In this document: positions 51,322 through 60,459 of the stretch, piece after piece
Position numbering within the stretch: position 1 is the stretch's first letter
How the letters are laid out: the number at the start of each line of letters is the position of its first letter
Origin: Pseudomonas guangdongensis
GTDB taxonomy: Bacteria > Pseudomonadota > Gammaproteobacteria > Pseudomonadales > Pseudomonadaceae
NCBI RefSeq assembly: GCF_900105885.1
Contig: NZ_LT629780.1
Coordinates: 992,001 to 1,056,000, forward strand
DNA length: 64,000 bases
Direction: 5' to 3'
The notes under the pieces: generated by a model
Seen by the model: only the letters and a program-made list of their open reading frames with translations
Database searches by the model: none
What the model was told of the DNA's origin: nothing
Position numbers and translations under genes: made by a program

Positions 51322-51389
51322 GGTCGCGCCCGGTAGACTGGCGGGCGTGCCCTTTCCCGGCGGCCCGCCCGCCCTGCGATGGAGTCGCC

Positions 51390-52295
51390 ATGACCGCCCT
51401 GCTGCTCGCCCTCTGGCCGCTGTTCGCGCTGATCGTCGCCGGCTATCTGCTGCACCGCGCCGACTTTCCCGGCGCGGCCTTCTGGCCCGGCGCCGAACGC
51501 CTCAACTACTTCGTGCTATTCCCCGCGCTGCTGGCCTCCAGCCTGGCCCGCGCGCCGCTGGACAACCCGGCGCTGCCGCGCCTGGCGCTGGCGGTGCTGC
51601 TCGCGCTGGGTCTTGGCTGGCTGGTGCTGCTGGCGCTGCGCCGGCTGCGCGGCTGGCCGGCGGCGCGCTTCGGCGCCCTGGTGCAGGGTTCGCTGCGCTT
51701 CAACACCTACCTGGGCCTGGCCGCCGTGGGCAGCCTGTACGGCGCGCCGGGGCTGACCCTGGCGGCGCTGATGCTGGCGCTGATGGTGCCGACGGTGAAC
51801 CTGCTGTCAGTGTGGGCGCTGAGCGCCGAGCGCGGCGCCAGTCCCGCCGCGCTGCTGCGCCCGATCCTGCGCAACCCGCTGATCCTCGGCTGCCTGGCCG
51901 GGGTGGCGCTGAACCTCTCCGGCATCGGCCTGCCCGGCGGCAGCGAGCGCCTGCTCGGCCTGCTGGCCGCCGCCAGCTTGCCGCTGGGGCTGCTCTGCGT
52001 CGGCGCCGCCCTGCGCCCGCAGGAACTGCGCGGCGAGGGCGCGGCGCTGCTCGGCAACGCCCTGGCGCGGCTGCTGCTGATGCCGCTGCTGGCCCTGGGA
52101 GTGGCCCGGCTGCTGGGGCTGCCGGCGCTGGAGAGCAGCCTGCTGGTGCTGTTCTTCGCCCTGCCCACCGCGCCGACCGCCTACACCCTGACCCGCCAGC
52201 TGGGCGGCGACGCCCACCTGATGGCCGGGATCATCACCCTGCAGACCCTGCTGGCGGCGCTGAGCCTGCCGCTGCTGCTGGCCTGGGCGTTGTAA
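51390..52295 (+). CDS. AEC-family permease (auxin efflux carrier-like)
   Basis: This 301-residue inner-membrane protein has about ten helices in two halves. It starts with LWPLFALIVAGYLLH, and the AEC core GSLRFNTYLGLAAVGSLYG is near residue 95. The C-terminus VLFFALPTAPTAYTLTRQLG is also typical. Family members carry malate, auxin or amino-acid-like anions. GGAG precedes the ATG by 5 bases. A bidirectional terminator follows. Confidence 0.9.
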   Translation: MTALLLALWPLFALIVAGYLLHRADFPGAAFWPGAERLNYFVLFPALLASSLARAPLDNPALPRLALAVLLALGLGWLVLLALRRLRGWPAARFGALVQGSLRFNTYLGLAAVGSLYGAPGLTLAALMLALMVPTVNLLSVWALSAERGASPAALLRPILRNPLILGCLAGVALNLSGIGLPGGSERLLGLLAAASLPLGLLCVGAALRPQELRGEGAALLGNALARLLLMPLLALGVARLLGLPALESSLLVLFFALPTAPTAYTLTRQLGGDAHLMAGIITLQTLLAALSLPLLLAWAL

Positions 52296-52346
52296 GGGCG
52301 CGGCCGGGCACCGACCGGTGGATGCCTGCCCGGCGACGGGGCAGCA

Positions 52347-52370
52347 AAAAGGCGCCCGCAGGCGCCTTTT
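52347..52370. terminator. Bidirectional intrinsic terminator
   Basis: AAAAGGCGCC (52347-52356) pairs with GGCGCCTTTT (52361-52370) around CGCA, with A and T runs on the two strands. It separates the convergent AEC and yheV genes. Confidence 0.85.
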
Positions 52371-52390
52371 GGCAACGCGGACGGCAGGCG

Positions 52391-52690
52391 TCACTGCCCG
52401 GCGTCGTCCTCGCGCTTCTTCAGCTTGGGATTGGGGAAGAACTGTACGGTCTGCACCTTGGGGTCGGCGGCCTTGGGCTTGAGCGCGCCGATGTTGACCC
52501 GGGTGGGCAGTTCCTTGGGCACCGAGTTGCCGCGGGCGTCGAGGGTATCGGCGTAGCCGCAGGTGACGCAGTGGCGGTTGGGGGTGCCGTCCTCGTCCCA
52601 CATCTGGATGGTGTCCATCGCCTCGCAGGCCGGGCACACGGCGCCGGCGATGAAGCGCTTGGTCACGGTGACGATCGGTGCCTCGCTCAT
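52391..52690 (-). CDS. yheV: YheV-family zinc-ribbon protein
   Basis: This 99-residue cytoplasmic protein has a zinc ribbon with Cys19, Cys22, Cys41 and Cys44 (CPAC...CVTC). YheV-type proteins are conserved in gammaproteobacteria next to prlC and are of unknown function. Its start overlaps the prlC stop as ATGA. Confidence 0.88.
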   Translation of the reverse strand: MSEAPIVTVTKRFIAGAVCPACEAMDTIQMWDEDGTPNRHCVTCGYADTLDARGNSVPKELPTRVNIGALKPKAADPKVQTVQFFPNPKLKKREDDAGQ

Positions 52691-54735
52691 GCTGCCTCCT
52701 CGCTCAGACCGCTGTGGCGCAGCAGGGCGTCGATCGACGGCTCGCGGCCGCGGAAGTCGACGAACAGCTGCATGGCATCCTCGGAGCCGCCGCGGGCGAG
52801 GATCGCCTCGCGGAACGCACGGCCGGTTTCCGGGTTGAGCACGCCCTCTTCCTCGAAGCGCGCGAAGGCGTCGGCGGACAGCACCTCGGCCCACTTGTAG
52901 CTGTAGTAACCGGCCGCGTAGCCGCCGGCGAAGATGTGCGCGAAGCTGTTGGCGAAGCGGTTCCAGGCCGGCGGCTGCATCACCGACACCTGGTCGCGGA
53001 TCTCCTGCAGCACGCCCTGCACGCCGCGGCCGTCGCCGTGGGTGGCGTGCAGCTCGAAGTCGAACAGCGAGAATTCCAGCTGGCGCAGCAGCATCAGCCC
53101 GGACTGGAAGTTCTTCGCCGCGAGCATCTTGTCCAGCAGCTCGCGGGGCAGCGGCTCGCCGGTCTCGTAGTGGCCGGAGATCAGCGCCAGCCCTTCCGGC
53201 TCCCAGCACCAGTTCTCCATGAACTGGCTGGGCAGCTCCACCGCGTCCCAGGCCACGCCGTTGATGCCGGAGGCGCCGGGGTATTCGACGCGGGTCAGCA
53301 GGTGGTGCAGGCCGTGACCGAACTCGTGGAACAGCGTGGTGACCTCGTCGTGGGTCAGCAGCGCGGGCTTGCCGGGTGCGGCCGGGGTGAAGTTGCACAC
53401 CAGGTTGGCCACCGGGCTGATCCGCTCGCCGGCGGCATTGCGCCAGCAGTCGCGGGCGCCGTCCATCCAGGCGCCGCCGCGCTTGTTGGCGCGGGCGTAG
53501 AGGTCGAAGAAGAAGCGCCCGACCCGCTGGTCGTGCTCGCTGATCTCGAACAGGCGCACGTCCGGGTGCCAGCTGTCGAACTCCTTGAGTTCCGCAATCT
53601 GGATGCCGTACAGGCGCTCGACGATGGCGAACAGCCCGGACAGCACCTTGTCGATCGGGAACCAGGCGCGCACCTGCTCCTGGGAGAGGGCGTAGCGGCT
53701 CTGGCGCAGCTTCTCGCTGAAGTAGCCGACATCCCAGCTGTGCAGCTCGGCGACGCCCTGCGCGGCGGCGAAGGCGCGCAGCTCGGCCAGATCCTTCTGC
53801 GCGAACGGCTTGCCGCGCACGGCGAGGTCGCGCAGGAAGCCGAGCACCTGCTCGGTGGACTCGGCCATCTTGGTGGCCAGCGACAGCTCGCCGTAGTGGG
53901 CGAAGCCCAGCAGCCTGGCCAGCTCCTGGCGCAGGTCGAGGATCTCGGCCATCAGCGGACCGTTGTCGAACTGCCCGGCGTTGGGGCCCTGCTCGGAGGC
54001 GCGGGTGGCGTAGGCGGTGTACACCTCCTCGCGCAGCGCGCGGTCGTCGGCGTAGGTCATCACCGCGTAGTAGCTGGGGAACTCCAGGGTCACCAGCCAG
54101 CCATCCAGGCCCTTGGCCTCGGCGGCCTGGCGCATCTGCGCACGGGCCGACTCCGGCAGGCCGGCCAGCTGCGCCTCGTCGGCGAGGAGCTTGGTCCAGG
54201 CCTGGGTGGCGTCGAGCAGCTGGTTGGAGAACCGGCTGGACAGCTCGGAGAGGCGCATCTGGATGGTGCCGTAGCGCTGCTGCTGCTCGGCGGGCAGATC
54301 GATGCCGGACAGGTGGAAGTCGCGCAGGGTGTGTTCGAGGATGGTCTTCTGCGCCACTGCGAAACCGGCCGCCGCGGGGCTCTCGGCCAGCGCCTTGTAG
54401 GCCTGGTAGAGGCCGCGGTGCTGGCCCAGCTCGGTGTAGTAGGCCGACAGCTTGGGCAGGCAAGCCTCGTAGGCGGCGCGCAGCTCGGCGCTGTTGCACA
54501 CCGCGTTGAGGTGGCTGACCGGGCTCCAGGCCTGGCCGAGACGCGCGTTCAGCGCGTCGAGCGCCAGCACCAGGCCGTTCCAGTCGGGCGTCTCGCCCTG
54601 GGCGGCGAGGATCTCGGCGATGGCCGCGCGGTTGTCTTCGAGGATCCGGTCGACGGCCGGCTCGACATGCTCGGGACGGATCGCCGAGTAGGGCGGCAGA
54701 TCGAAGGCTTGCAGCAGGGGATTGTGGGCAGTCAC
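52687..54735 (-). CDS. prlC: Oligopeptidase A
   Basis: This 682-residue cytoplasmic M3-family zinc peptidase degrades oligopeptides, including cleaved signal peptides. The zinc motif HEFGH is at residues 470-474 (TTLFHEFGHGLHHLL). The usual N-terminus (NPLLQAFDLPPYSAI) begins at a GTG start codon, with AAGG upstream. Length matches the family. It is co-transcribed with yheV. Confidence 0.96.
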   Translation of the reverse strand: MTAHNPLLQAFDLPPYSAIRPEHVEPAVDRILEDNRAAIAEILAAQGETPDWNGLVLALDALNARLGQAWSPVSHLNAVCNSAELRAAYEACLPKLSAYYTELGQHRGLYQAYKALAESPAAAGFAVAQKTILEHTLRDFHLSGIDLPAEQQQRYGTIQMRLSELSSRFSNQLLDATQAWTKLLADEAQLAGLPESARAQMRQAAEAKGLDGWLVTLEFPSYYAVMTYADDRALREEVYTAYATRASEQGPNAGQFDNGPLMAEILDLRQELARLLGFAHYGELSLATKMAESTEQVLGFLRDLAVRGKPFAQKDLAELRAFAAAQGVAELHSWDVGYFSEKLRQSRYALSQEQVRAWFPIDKVLSGLFAIVERLYGIQIAELKEFDSWHPDVRLFEISEHDQRVGRFFFDLYARANKRGGAWMDGARDCWRNAAGERISPVANLVCNFTPAAPGKPALLTHDEVTTLFHEFGHGLHHLLTRVEYPGASGINGVAWDAVELPSQFMENWCWEPEGLALISGHYETGEPLPRELLDKMLAAKNFQSGLMLLRQLEFSLFDFELHATHGDGRGVQGVLQEIRDQVSVMQPPAWNRFANSFAHIFAGGYAAGYYSYKWAEVLSADAFARFEEEGVLNPETGRAFREAILARGGSEDAMQLFVDFRGREPSIDALLRHSGLSEEAA

Positions 54736-54812
54736 GGCGTTTGACCTTGCAGTCGGAGGAATCACGAGGCTCATGGTAATGACAAATCCCCGCGCGCGCA
54801 GCCTGGCCGGCG

Positions 54813-55805
54813 CTATCGGGCCGATTGAGCGGCCAGCGGCTCGGCGCGCCGCGCATAGCGCTGCGCCAGCACCGCGCAGACCATCAGCTGGATCTGGTGG
54901 AAGACCATCAGCGGCAGCAGCGCCGGCCCCACCGCGGCGCCGGCGAACAGCACCTGGGCCATCGGCGCGCCGGTGGCCAGGCTCTTCTTCGAGCCGCAGA
55001 AGACGATGACGATGCGGTCCTCCAGGGAGAAACCCAGGCGCCGGCCGAGCCAGGCGGTGCTGCCCAGTACCAGGGCCAGCAGCAGGCAGCAGATCACCCC
55101 GAGCAGCAGCAGCGCCTCGACCGGCACCGTGTGCCAGAGCCCCTCGACCACCGCGGCGCTGAACGCGGTGTAGACCACCAGCAGGATCGACCCCTGGTCG
55201 ACCAGGCGCAGGGTGCGGCCGTGGCGCTCCACCCAGGCGCCGAGCCAGGGGCGCAGCAGGTGGCCGGCGAGGAACGGCAGCAGCAGCTGCACGACGATCT
55301 GCCCGACCGCGCCGAGGCTGTCGGTCTCGGCGCCGCGCGCCTCCAAGAGCACGCCGACCAGCAGCGGGGTGAGGAAGATGCCGAGGATGCTGGAGGCCGA
55401 GGCGCTGCACACCGCGGCGGCGACGTTGCCGCGCGCCAGCGCGGTGAAGGCGATGGCCGACTGCACGGTGCCGGGCAGCGCGCACAGGTAGAGGATGCCC
55501 AGGTACAGTTCGGGGCCGACCCAGGGCGCCAGCCACGGGCGCAGGGCCAGGCCGAGCAGCGGGAACAGCGCGAAGGTGCAGGCGAACACCAGCAGGTGCA
55601 GGCGCCAGTGGCCGGCGCCGGCGAGGATCGCCTGGCGCGACAGCCGCGCGCCGTGGAGGAAGAACAGCAGCCCCACCGCCAGACGGGTGAGCTGCTCGAA
55701 GACCAGCGCGGCGGTCCCGCTGCAGGGCAGCAGGCTGGCCACGGCGATCACCGCCAGCAGGGCCAGGGTGAAGTTGTCGAACAGGATGCGCAGGTGGCGG
55801 AGCAT
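54813..55805 (-). CDS. BASS-family sodium symporter (bile acid:Na+ symporter-like)
   Basis: This 330-residue inner-membrane protein has about ten helices, with FFLHGARLSRQAILAG and CGSKKSLATGAPMAQVLF being typical of the bacterial SBF-like branch. It probably moves an organic anion with sodium. It is divergent from an AraC regulator 81 bases away, which suggests that regulator controls it. Confidence 0.9.
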   Translation of the reverse strand: MLRHLRILFDNFTLALLAVIAVASLLPCSGTAALVFEQLTRLAVGLLFFLHGARLSRQAILAGAGHWRLHLLVFACTFALFPLLGLALRPWLAPWVGPELYLGILYLCALPGTVQSAIAFTALARGNVAAAVCSASASSILGIFLTPLLVGVLLEARGAETDSLGAVGQIVVQLLLPFLAGHLLRPWLGAWVERHGRTLRLVDQGSILLVVYTAFSAAVVEGLWHTVPVEALLLLGVICCLLLALVLGSTAWLGRRLGFSLEDRIVIVFCGSKKSLATGAPMAQVLFAGAAVGPALLPLMVFHQIQLMVCAVLAQRYARRAEPLAAQSAR

Positions 55806-55886
55806 GGCGGCGATCTCTTCTTGCCGGAACGGGAGGGCGACGGTAGCGTGACCGGCGATTGCCGACTAACGCGAAAAGGCCCAGCC

Positions 55887-56696
55887 ATGTCGCCCAACGG
55901 ACACCTGGACGCCCCGCCCCGCGAGCTGCGCGCCCTGCGCCGGCTGCCGCGCCCGCTCTACGGCCGCGCCGAGGCGCTGCCCAACCGGCTGCTCGGCTAC
56001 CGCCACAGCCACCCCTGGGTACAACTCTCCTACGCCACCCGCGGGGTGCTCGACGTGCACACCGCCGGCGGGCGCTTCGTCGCCCCGCCGCAGCGCGCGG
56101 TGTGGATTCCCCCCGGCGTCGCGCACCGGGTGCGCGCCACGCCGGACGCGCGGATCAACAGCCTGTACATCGACCCGGCGGCGCTGGCCGGCGGCGGCGA
56201 GTGCCGGGTGCTGGCGATCAGCCCGCTGCTGCGCGAGCTGATCCGCGCCTTCGCCGCGCTGCCGGTGACCTACGCCGAGGACGGCGCCGACGGCCGCCTG
56301 GTGCGGGTGCTGCTCGACCAGCTGGCCGCCGCGCCGAGCGAGGCGCTGATGCTGCCGCTGCCCGGCGACCCGCGCCTGCGCCGGCTGTGCGCCGCGCTGC
56401 AGCGCCAGCCCGACGACGCCCGCGCCCTGGCCGCCTGGGGCCAGCGCCTGGGCGCGGCGGAAAAGACCCTCAGCCGCCTGTTCCGCCGCGAGACCGGGCT
56501 GACCTTCCGTGCCTGGCGCCAGCGCCTGCGGCTGTTCCACGCCCTGCCGCTGCTGGAGCGCGGCGAGCGGGTCACCGACGTGGCGCTGGCCTGCGGCTAC
56601 GACTCCACCTCGGCGTTCATCGCCGCCTTCCGCGCCCAGTTCGGCGCCACCCCCGGCGCCTTCGCGGGCTCGCCAGAAGCGCCGCGGACGTGCTAA
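55887..56696 (+). CDS. AraC-family transcriptional regulator
   Basis: This 269-residue protein has an N-terminal cupin-like sensor half (HSHPWVQLSYATRGVLDV; PQRAVWIPPGVAHRV). The C-terminal AraC double HTH spans about residues 160-262 (LGAAEKTLSRLFRRETGLT; VTDVALACGYDSTSAFIAAF). It is the likely regulator of the divergent BASS transporter. I see no clear operator in the 81-base gap. Confidence 0.9.
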   Translation: MSPNGHLDAPPRELRALRRLPRPLYGRAEALPNRLLGYRHSHPWVQLSYATRGVLDVHTAGGRFVAPPQRAVWIPPGVAHRVRATPDARINSLYIDPAALAGGGECRVLAISPLLRELIRAFAALPVTYAEDGADGRLVRVLLDQLAAAPSEALMLPLPGDPRLRRLCAALQRQPDDARALAAWGQRLGAAEKTLSRLFRRETGLTFRAWRQRLRLFHALPLLERGERVTDVALACGYDSTSAFIAAFRAQFGATPGAFAGSPEAPRTC

Positions 56697-56730
56697 CTAA
56701 CCGCGCCCATTCAACAACAAGGAATCCAGC

Positions 56731-57282
56731 ATGACCCTCCGCACCTTCCAGGGACGCGCCCCGCAGCTCGGCGCGCGGGTGTTCGTCGACCCCAGCGCCG
56801 TGGTGATCGGCGACGTGACCCTCGGCGACGACAGCTCGGTCTGGCCGCTGACGGTGATCCGCGGCGACATGCACGGCGTGGCGATCCGCATCGGCGCGCG
56901 CACCAGCATCCAGGACGGCAGCATGCTGCACCTCACCCACGCCGGCCCCTTCAACCCGGACGGCTACGCCCTGAGCATCGGCGACGAGGTGATCGTCGGC
57001 CACAAGGTGGTGCTGCACGGCTGCAGCATCGGCAACCGCGTGCTGGTCGGCATGGGCGCCATCGTGATGGACGGCGCGGTGGTCGAGGACGAGGTGGTGA
57101 TCGGCGCCGGCAGCCTGGTACCGCCGGGCAAGCGGCTGGAAAGCGGCTATCTGTACGTCGGCAGCCCGGTCCGGCAGGCGCGCCCGCTGAACGACAAGGA
57201 ACGCGCGTTCTTCGCCTACAGCGCCGGCAGCTACGTGAAGCTCAAGGACCAGCATCTGATCGAGGGCGGCAGCCAGGGCTGA
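56731..57282 (+). CDS. Gamma-type carbonic anhydrase-like protein
   Basis: This 183-residue left-handed beta-helix protein has hexapeptide repeats such as VVIGDVTLGDDSSVW. It carries the three zinc-ligand histidines of the gamma class at about His70 (LHLTHAG), His91 and His96 (VGHKVVLHGC). It may interconvert carbon dioxide and bicarbonate; many relatives lack strong activity. AAGGA precedes the ATG. It is convergent with acuI. Confidence 0.9.
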   Translation: MTLRTFQGRAPQLGARVFVDPSAVVIGDVTLGDDSSVWPLTVIRGDMHGVAIRIGARTSIQDGSMLHLTHAGPFNPDGYALSIGDEVIVGHKVVLHGCSIGNRVLVGMGAIVMDGAVVEDEVVIGAGSLVPPGKRLESGYLYVGSPVRQARPLNDKERAFFAYSAGSYVKLKDQHLIEGGSQG

Positions 57283-57361
57283 TGCCCGGGGAGCCGCTGC
57301 CGTCCCGAGCGTGCCCAGGCTCCCGCGTGGGCGTTCCTGTCCGCTCGCTTCCGTGGCCAGG

Positions 57362-57391
57362 GGTGGGAAACTGCCGCAGGCAGTTCCCACC
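57362..57391. terminator. Convergent terminator between carbonic anhydrase and acuI
   Basis: GGTGGGAAACTGCC (57362-57375) pairs with GGCAGTTCCCACC (57379-57391) with one bulged base around GCA. It lies between convergent genes and can stop both. Confidence 0.6.
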
Positions 57392-57415
57392 GTCGAGCCG
57401 TACCTCAGCCGCGTC

Positions 57416-58399
57416 TCAGCGATTGACGTCCACCACCACCCGCCCGCGCACCTTGCCGGCGAGCAGTTCGCCGGCGGTGGGGATGACCTCCTCTAGGCCG
57501 ATGGTGCGGGTGATCGGCGCCAGCAGGCGCTTGTCCAGGTCGCGGGCCAGGCGGCTCCAGGCCTCCAGGCGGTCGGCGCGCGGGCGCATCACGCTGTCGA
57601 TGCCGGCCAGGGTCACGCCGCGCAGGATGAACGGCGCCACCGTGGCCGGGAAGTCCATGCCTTGGGCCAGGCCGCAGGCGGCCACGCAGCCGCCGTAGCG
57701 GGTGCTGGCGCAGACGTTGGCCAGGGTGTGGCTGCCCAGCGAATCGATAGCGCCGGCCCAGCGCTCGCGGCCCAGCGGGCGGCCCGGCGCGGACAGGCTG
57801 GCGCGCTCGACGATCTCCGCCGCGCCGAGGCTCTTCAGGTACTCGGCTTCCTCGGGGCGGCCGGTGGAGGCCGCCACGCGGTAACCCAGTTTCGCCAGCA
57901 GGGCGATGGCCACGCTGCCGACGCCGCCGTTGGCGCCGGTGACCAGCACCTCGCCCCGCTCCGGGGTGACGCCATGGCGCTCCAGGGCCAGCACCGCGAG
58001 CATCGCGGTGTAGCCGGCGGTGCCCAGCGCCATCGCCTCGGCGGCGCTGAAGCCGGCCGGCAGCGGGATCAGCCAGTCGCCGTTGAGCCGCGCCTGCTCG
58101 GCCAGGCCGCCCCAGTGGCCTTCGCCGACGCCCCAGCCGTTGAGCAGCACCGCGTCGCCGGCCTTGAAGTCGGGGTGGCGGCTCTCCTCCACCACGCCGG
58201 CCAGGTCGATACCCGGCACCATGGGAAACTGGCGCACCACCGGCCCCTTGCCGGTGATCGCCAGGGCGTCCTTGTAGTTCAGCGTGCTGTGGCTGACGCG
58301 CACCCGCACGTCGCCTGCGGGCAGTTGCGCCTCGTCGAGCGCCTGCAGGCTGGCACGGTAGCCGGTGTCGTCCTTGTCGATCAGGATGGCGCGGAACAT
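57416..58399 (-). CDS. acuI: Acryloyl-CoA reductase (AcuI/YhdH family)
   Basis: This 327-residue zinc-free medium-chain reductase of the YhdH/AcuI group reduces acryloyl-CoA to propionyl-CoA with NADPH. Family features are [29 protein letters not shown] near the start (cited: [24 protein letters not shown]) and the NADP-binding [14 protein letters not shown]. Its promoter region carries one of two matching operator candidates for the adjacent TetR gene. Detoxification of acrylate or similar enoyl-CoAs is the likely role. Confidence 0.92.
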   Translation of the reverse strand: MFRAILIDKDDTGYRASLQALDEAQLPAGDVRVRVSHSTLNYKDALAITGKGPVVRQFPMVPGIDLAGVVEESRHPDFKAGDAVLLNGWGVGEGHWGGLAEQARLNGDWLIPLPAGFSAAEAMALGTAGYTAMLAVLALERHGVTPERGEVLVTGANGGVGSVAIALLAKLGYRVAASTGRPEEAEYLKSLGAAEIVERASLSAPGRPLGRERWAGAIDSLGSHTLANVCASTRYGGCVAACGLAQGMDFPATVAPFILRGVTLAGIDSVMRPRADRLEAWSRLARDLDKRLLAPITRTIGLEEVIPTAGELLAGKVRGRVVVDVNR

Positions 58400-58418
58400 G
58401 GATCACCTCTCTGGTTAT

Positions 58419-58433
58419 TAGACCGGTCGTCTA
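58419..58433. promoter_or_regulatory. acuI: Operator candidate before acuI
   Basis: TAGACCGGTCGTCTA has 5-base inverted ends (TAGAC...GTCTA). The same TTATTAGACCG prefix and CGTCT core recur before the TetR gene at 59096-59109. Confidence 0.7.
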
Positions 58434-58451
58434 TAAATGGGCGATAAAAAC

Positions 58452-59084
58452 TCAGCGCGGCAGCAGGGCGAGGAAGCCGCGGATGAAGGTCTCAAGCGGC
58501 GCGTCGTTCTGCACCAGCCGGGCGCGCAGCACGGCGCCCTCCCAGCCGATCCAGAAGAACGCCGCCAGCTCGTCGCAGTCCACCGTCGCCGCCAGGCTGC
58601 CGTCGTGCTGGGCGGCACGCAGGCAGGCGGCCAGGCGCGCCTGCCAGTCGCGCAGCACGGCTTCCAGCTGCTCGCGGAACCCTTCCGGCAATTGGGTCAC
58701 TTCCTGGCCGAGGTTGCCGACCAGGCAGCCGCGCCGCCAGGCATGGCGCGCCATGCCGGCGCGGGCGTCGGCGACGAAGGCCTCCAGACGCGCCAGCGGC
58801 GGGCGCGAGGCGTCGAGCAGGCAGCGATCCAGCTTGGCCGCGAAGTAGCCGGCGTAGCGCTCCAGCACGGCGCGGCCGAAGGCCTCCTTGCTGGCGAAGT
58901 AGTGGTAGAAGGAGCCCTTGGGCACGCCGACCTCGCGCAGCACGGTGTCGATGCCGGTGCTGAGGAAGCCCTGCTCGGTGAGCAGGCGCATGCCGCAGTG
59001 CAGCAGGGCATCCTGGGTTTCGCGGTTGTCGCGGGCGATCTTCGGCGGGCGGCCGCGACGCGGCTGGGGGGCTGGCTGGGTCAT
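58452..59084 (-). CDS. TetR-family regulator (AcuR-like)
   Basis: This 210-residue protein has an N-terminal TetR HTH (STGIDTVLREVGVPKGSFYHYF, about residues 40-61; cited: VLREVGVPKGSFYHYF) after a basic RRGRPPK stretch typical of AcuR-type proteins. ATG 59084 is chosen as it begins this stretch. It lies upstream of acuI on the same strand. Matching operator candidates precede both genes, so it probably represses itself and acuI. Confidence 0.88.
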   Translation of the reverse strand: MTQPAPQPRRGRPPKIARDNRETQDALLHCGMRLLTEQGFLSTGIDTVLREVGVPKGSFYHYFASKEAFGRAVLERYAGYFAAKLDRCLLDASRPPLARLEAFVADARAGMARHAWRRGCLVGNLGQEVTQLPEGFREQLEAVLRDWQARLAACLRAAQHDGSLAATVDCDELAAFFWIGWEGAVLRARLVQNDAPLETFIRGFLALLPR

Positions 59085-59095
59085 GGGCCGATTAT

Positions 59096-59109
59096 TAGAC
59101 CGCCCGTCT
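59096..59109. promoter_or_regulatory. Operator candidate before the TetR gene
   Basis: TAGACCGCCCGTCT shares the TTATTAGACCG and CGTCT pattern with the site before acuI. It lies 12 bases upstream of the TetR start codon, a typical autorepression position. Confidence 0.65.
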
Positions 59110-59116
59110 CGAAAAA

Positions 59117-59431
59117 TCAACCGGCCGGTTTGGCGGCGAACTTCTCCGGGCGCAGCACCTCCACCTCGGCCAGGTAGCAGATCATCGCGAAGTGGGCGTA
59201 GTAGCGCGCCTGCAGGTGCTGGGCGATGCGCTCGGCTAGCTCGCGCTCGCAGAGGACCTCGGCGCGGATGTTGCCGGCGGTGTCCCAGTCGGCGCGGCGC
59301 AGGCCGTGGGAGCCACGGCCGCGCACGTCGGAGAGGGTCCAGCCGGGGGCGCCGAGCTGTTCCAGGTCGGCGACCAGCTTGTGCTCCAGCGCCGCTTCGC
59401 AGATCACGGTGAGCAGGGTGGTATGGGCCAT
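59117..59431 (-). CDS. sbtB: SbtB-like PII-family protein
   Basis: This 104-residue protein matches SbtB of cyanobacteria: TLLTVICEAALEHKLVADLEQLGAPGWTL, with GRGSHGL in the T-loop base and YAHFAMICYLAEVEVLRP at the C-terminal core (cited segments: LEHKLVADLEQLGAPGW, GRGSHG). The cyanobacterial C-terminal CGPxGC segment is absent. SbtB binds adenine nucleotides and regulates the bicarbonate transporter SbtA. It starts 1 base after the sbtA stop, so the two form an operon with sbtA first. Confidence 0.85.
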   Translation of the reverse strand: MAHTTLLTVICEAALEHKLVADLEQLGAPGWTLSDVRGRGSHGLRRADWDTAGNIRAEVLCERELAERIAQHLQARYYAHFAMICYLAEVEVLRPEKFAAKPAG

Positions 59432-59432
59432 G

Positions 59433-60374
59433 TCAGAGTCCCCAGGCGATCAGTTGCTCGGCCAGCGCCAGGTACAGCGGTATGCCGATCAGGATGTTGA
59501 ACGGGAAGGTGATGCCCAGCGAGGCGGTCAGAGACAGCGACGGGTTGGCCTCCGGCAGGGCCAGGCGCATCGCCGCCGGCACGGCGATGTAGGAGGCCGA
59601 GGCGGCCAGGGTGGCGAGCATCGCCGTGCCGCCCAGCGACAGGCCCATCAGCCGCGCCAGCAGGGCGCCGACCAGCGCGCCGAGCAGCGGCATGCACAGG
59701 GCGAAGGCGGCCAGGCGCACGCCGTACTGGCGCAGCGAGCCGAGCTGGCCGGAGGCGATCAGGCCCATCTCCAGCAGGAAGAACGCCAGCACCGGCTTGA
59801 ACATGCCGGTGTACAGCGGCTCCAGCGGCTTGATCGCCTCCTTGCCGGCCAGCGCGCCGATCACCAGGCCGCCGAGCAGCAGCATGATGCTCTTGCCGAG
59901 GAAGATCTCGCGGCCCAGCTCCTTCCAGTGGGTGTCGCGGGAGATGCCCTTGGCCAGCAGGATGCCGACCAGGATCGCCGGGATTTCCAGGATCGCCACG
60001 AACAGCGGCATGTAGCTCTCGAAGAAGATCTGCCGCGAGGCCAGGTAGGCGACCACCACGGCGAAGGTGCCGGCGCTCACCGAGCCGTAGTGCGCGGCGA
60101 CGCTGGCGGCGTTGATGCGGTCGAAGCGCAGCGCGCGCAGCAGGGCGAAGGCCAGCAGCGGCAGGACGATGCCCAGCCCCAGCACCAGCGCCGACTGGCC
60201 GAGCAGCGCCGGGCTGGCCTGCTCGGCCAGCTCGACGCCGCCGTGCAGGCCGATGGCCAGCAGCAGGACGATCGACAGGGTTTCGTAGAGCGCCGGCGGC
60301 AGCTTCAGTTCGCTCTTCAGCAGGCCCGCGGTCAGGCCGAAGACGAAGAACAGTACGACGGGATCGAGACTCAT
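59433..60374 (-). CDS. sbtA: Sodium-dependent bicarbonate transporter SbtA
   Basis: This 313-residue, ten-helix membrane protein belongs to the SbtA (DUF897) family. It starts LDPVVLFFVFGLTAGLLKSEL and has HYGSVSAGTFAVVVAYL and ASYIAVPAAMRLALPEANPS, characteristic of the family. It imports bicarbonate with sodium. GGAGG lies just before the ATG. It is encoded between sbtB and the pyruvate carboxylase operon, which consumes bicarbonate. Confidence 0.9.
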   Translation of the reverse strand: MSLDPVVLFFVFGLTAGLLKSELKLPPALYETLSIVLLLAIGLHGGVELAEQASPALLGQSALVLGLGIVLPLLAFALLRALRFDRINAASVAAHYGSVSAGTFAVVVAYLASRQIFFESYMPLFVAILEIPAILVGILLAKGISRDTHWKELGREIFLGKSIMLLLGGLVIGALAGKEAIKPLEPLYTGMFKPVLAFFLLEMGLIASGQLGSLRQYGVRLAAFALCMPLLGALVGALLARLMGLSLGGTAMLATLAASASYIAVPAAMRLALPEANPSLSLTASLGITFPFNILIGIPLYLALAEQLIAWGL

Positions 60375-60423
60375 CGGCCCTCCTCGCGGGCGGTCGGTCG
60401 GTTGCTCTTTTTACAGTCCGGAC

Positions 60424-60452
60424 GAAAAAAAGGGGAGCCATTCGGCTCCCCT
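60424..60452 (-). terminator. Intrinsic terminator after the pyc operon
   Basis: On the minus strand a 9-bp stem AGGGGAGCC/GGCTCCCCT (60452-60431) is followed by seven T residues. It ends the pycA-pycB operon before the sbtA-sbtB unit. Confidence 0.88.
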
Positions 60453-60459
60453 GCAGGGC

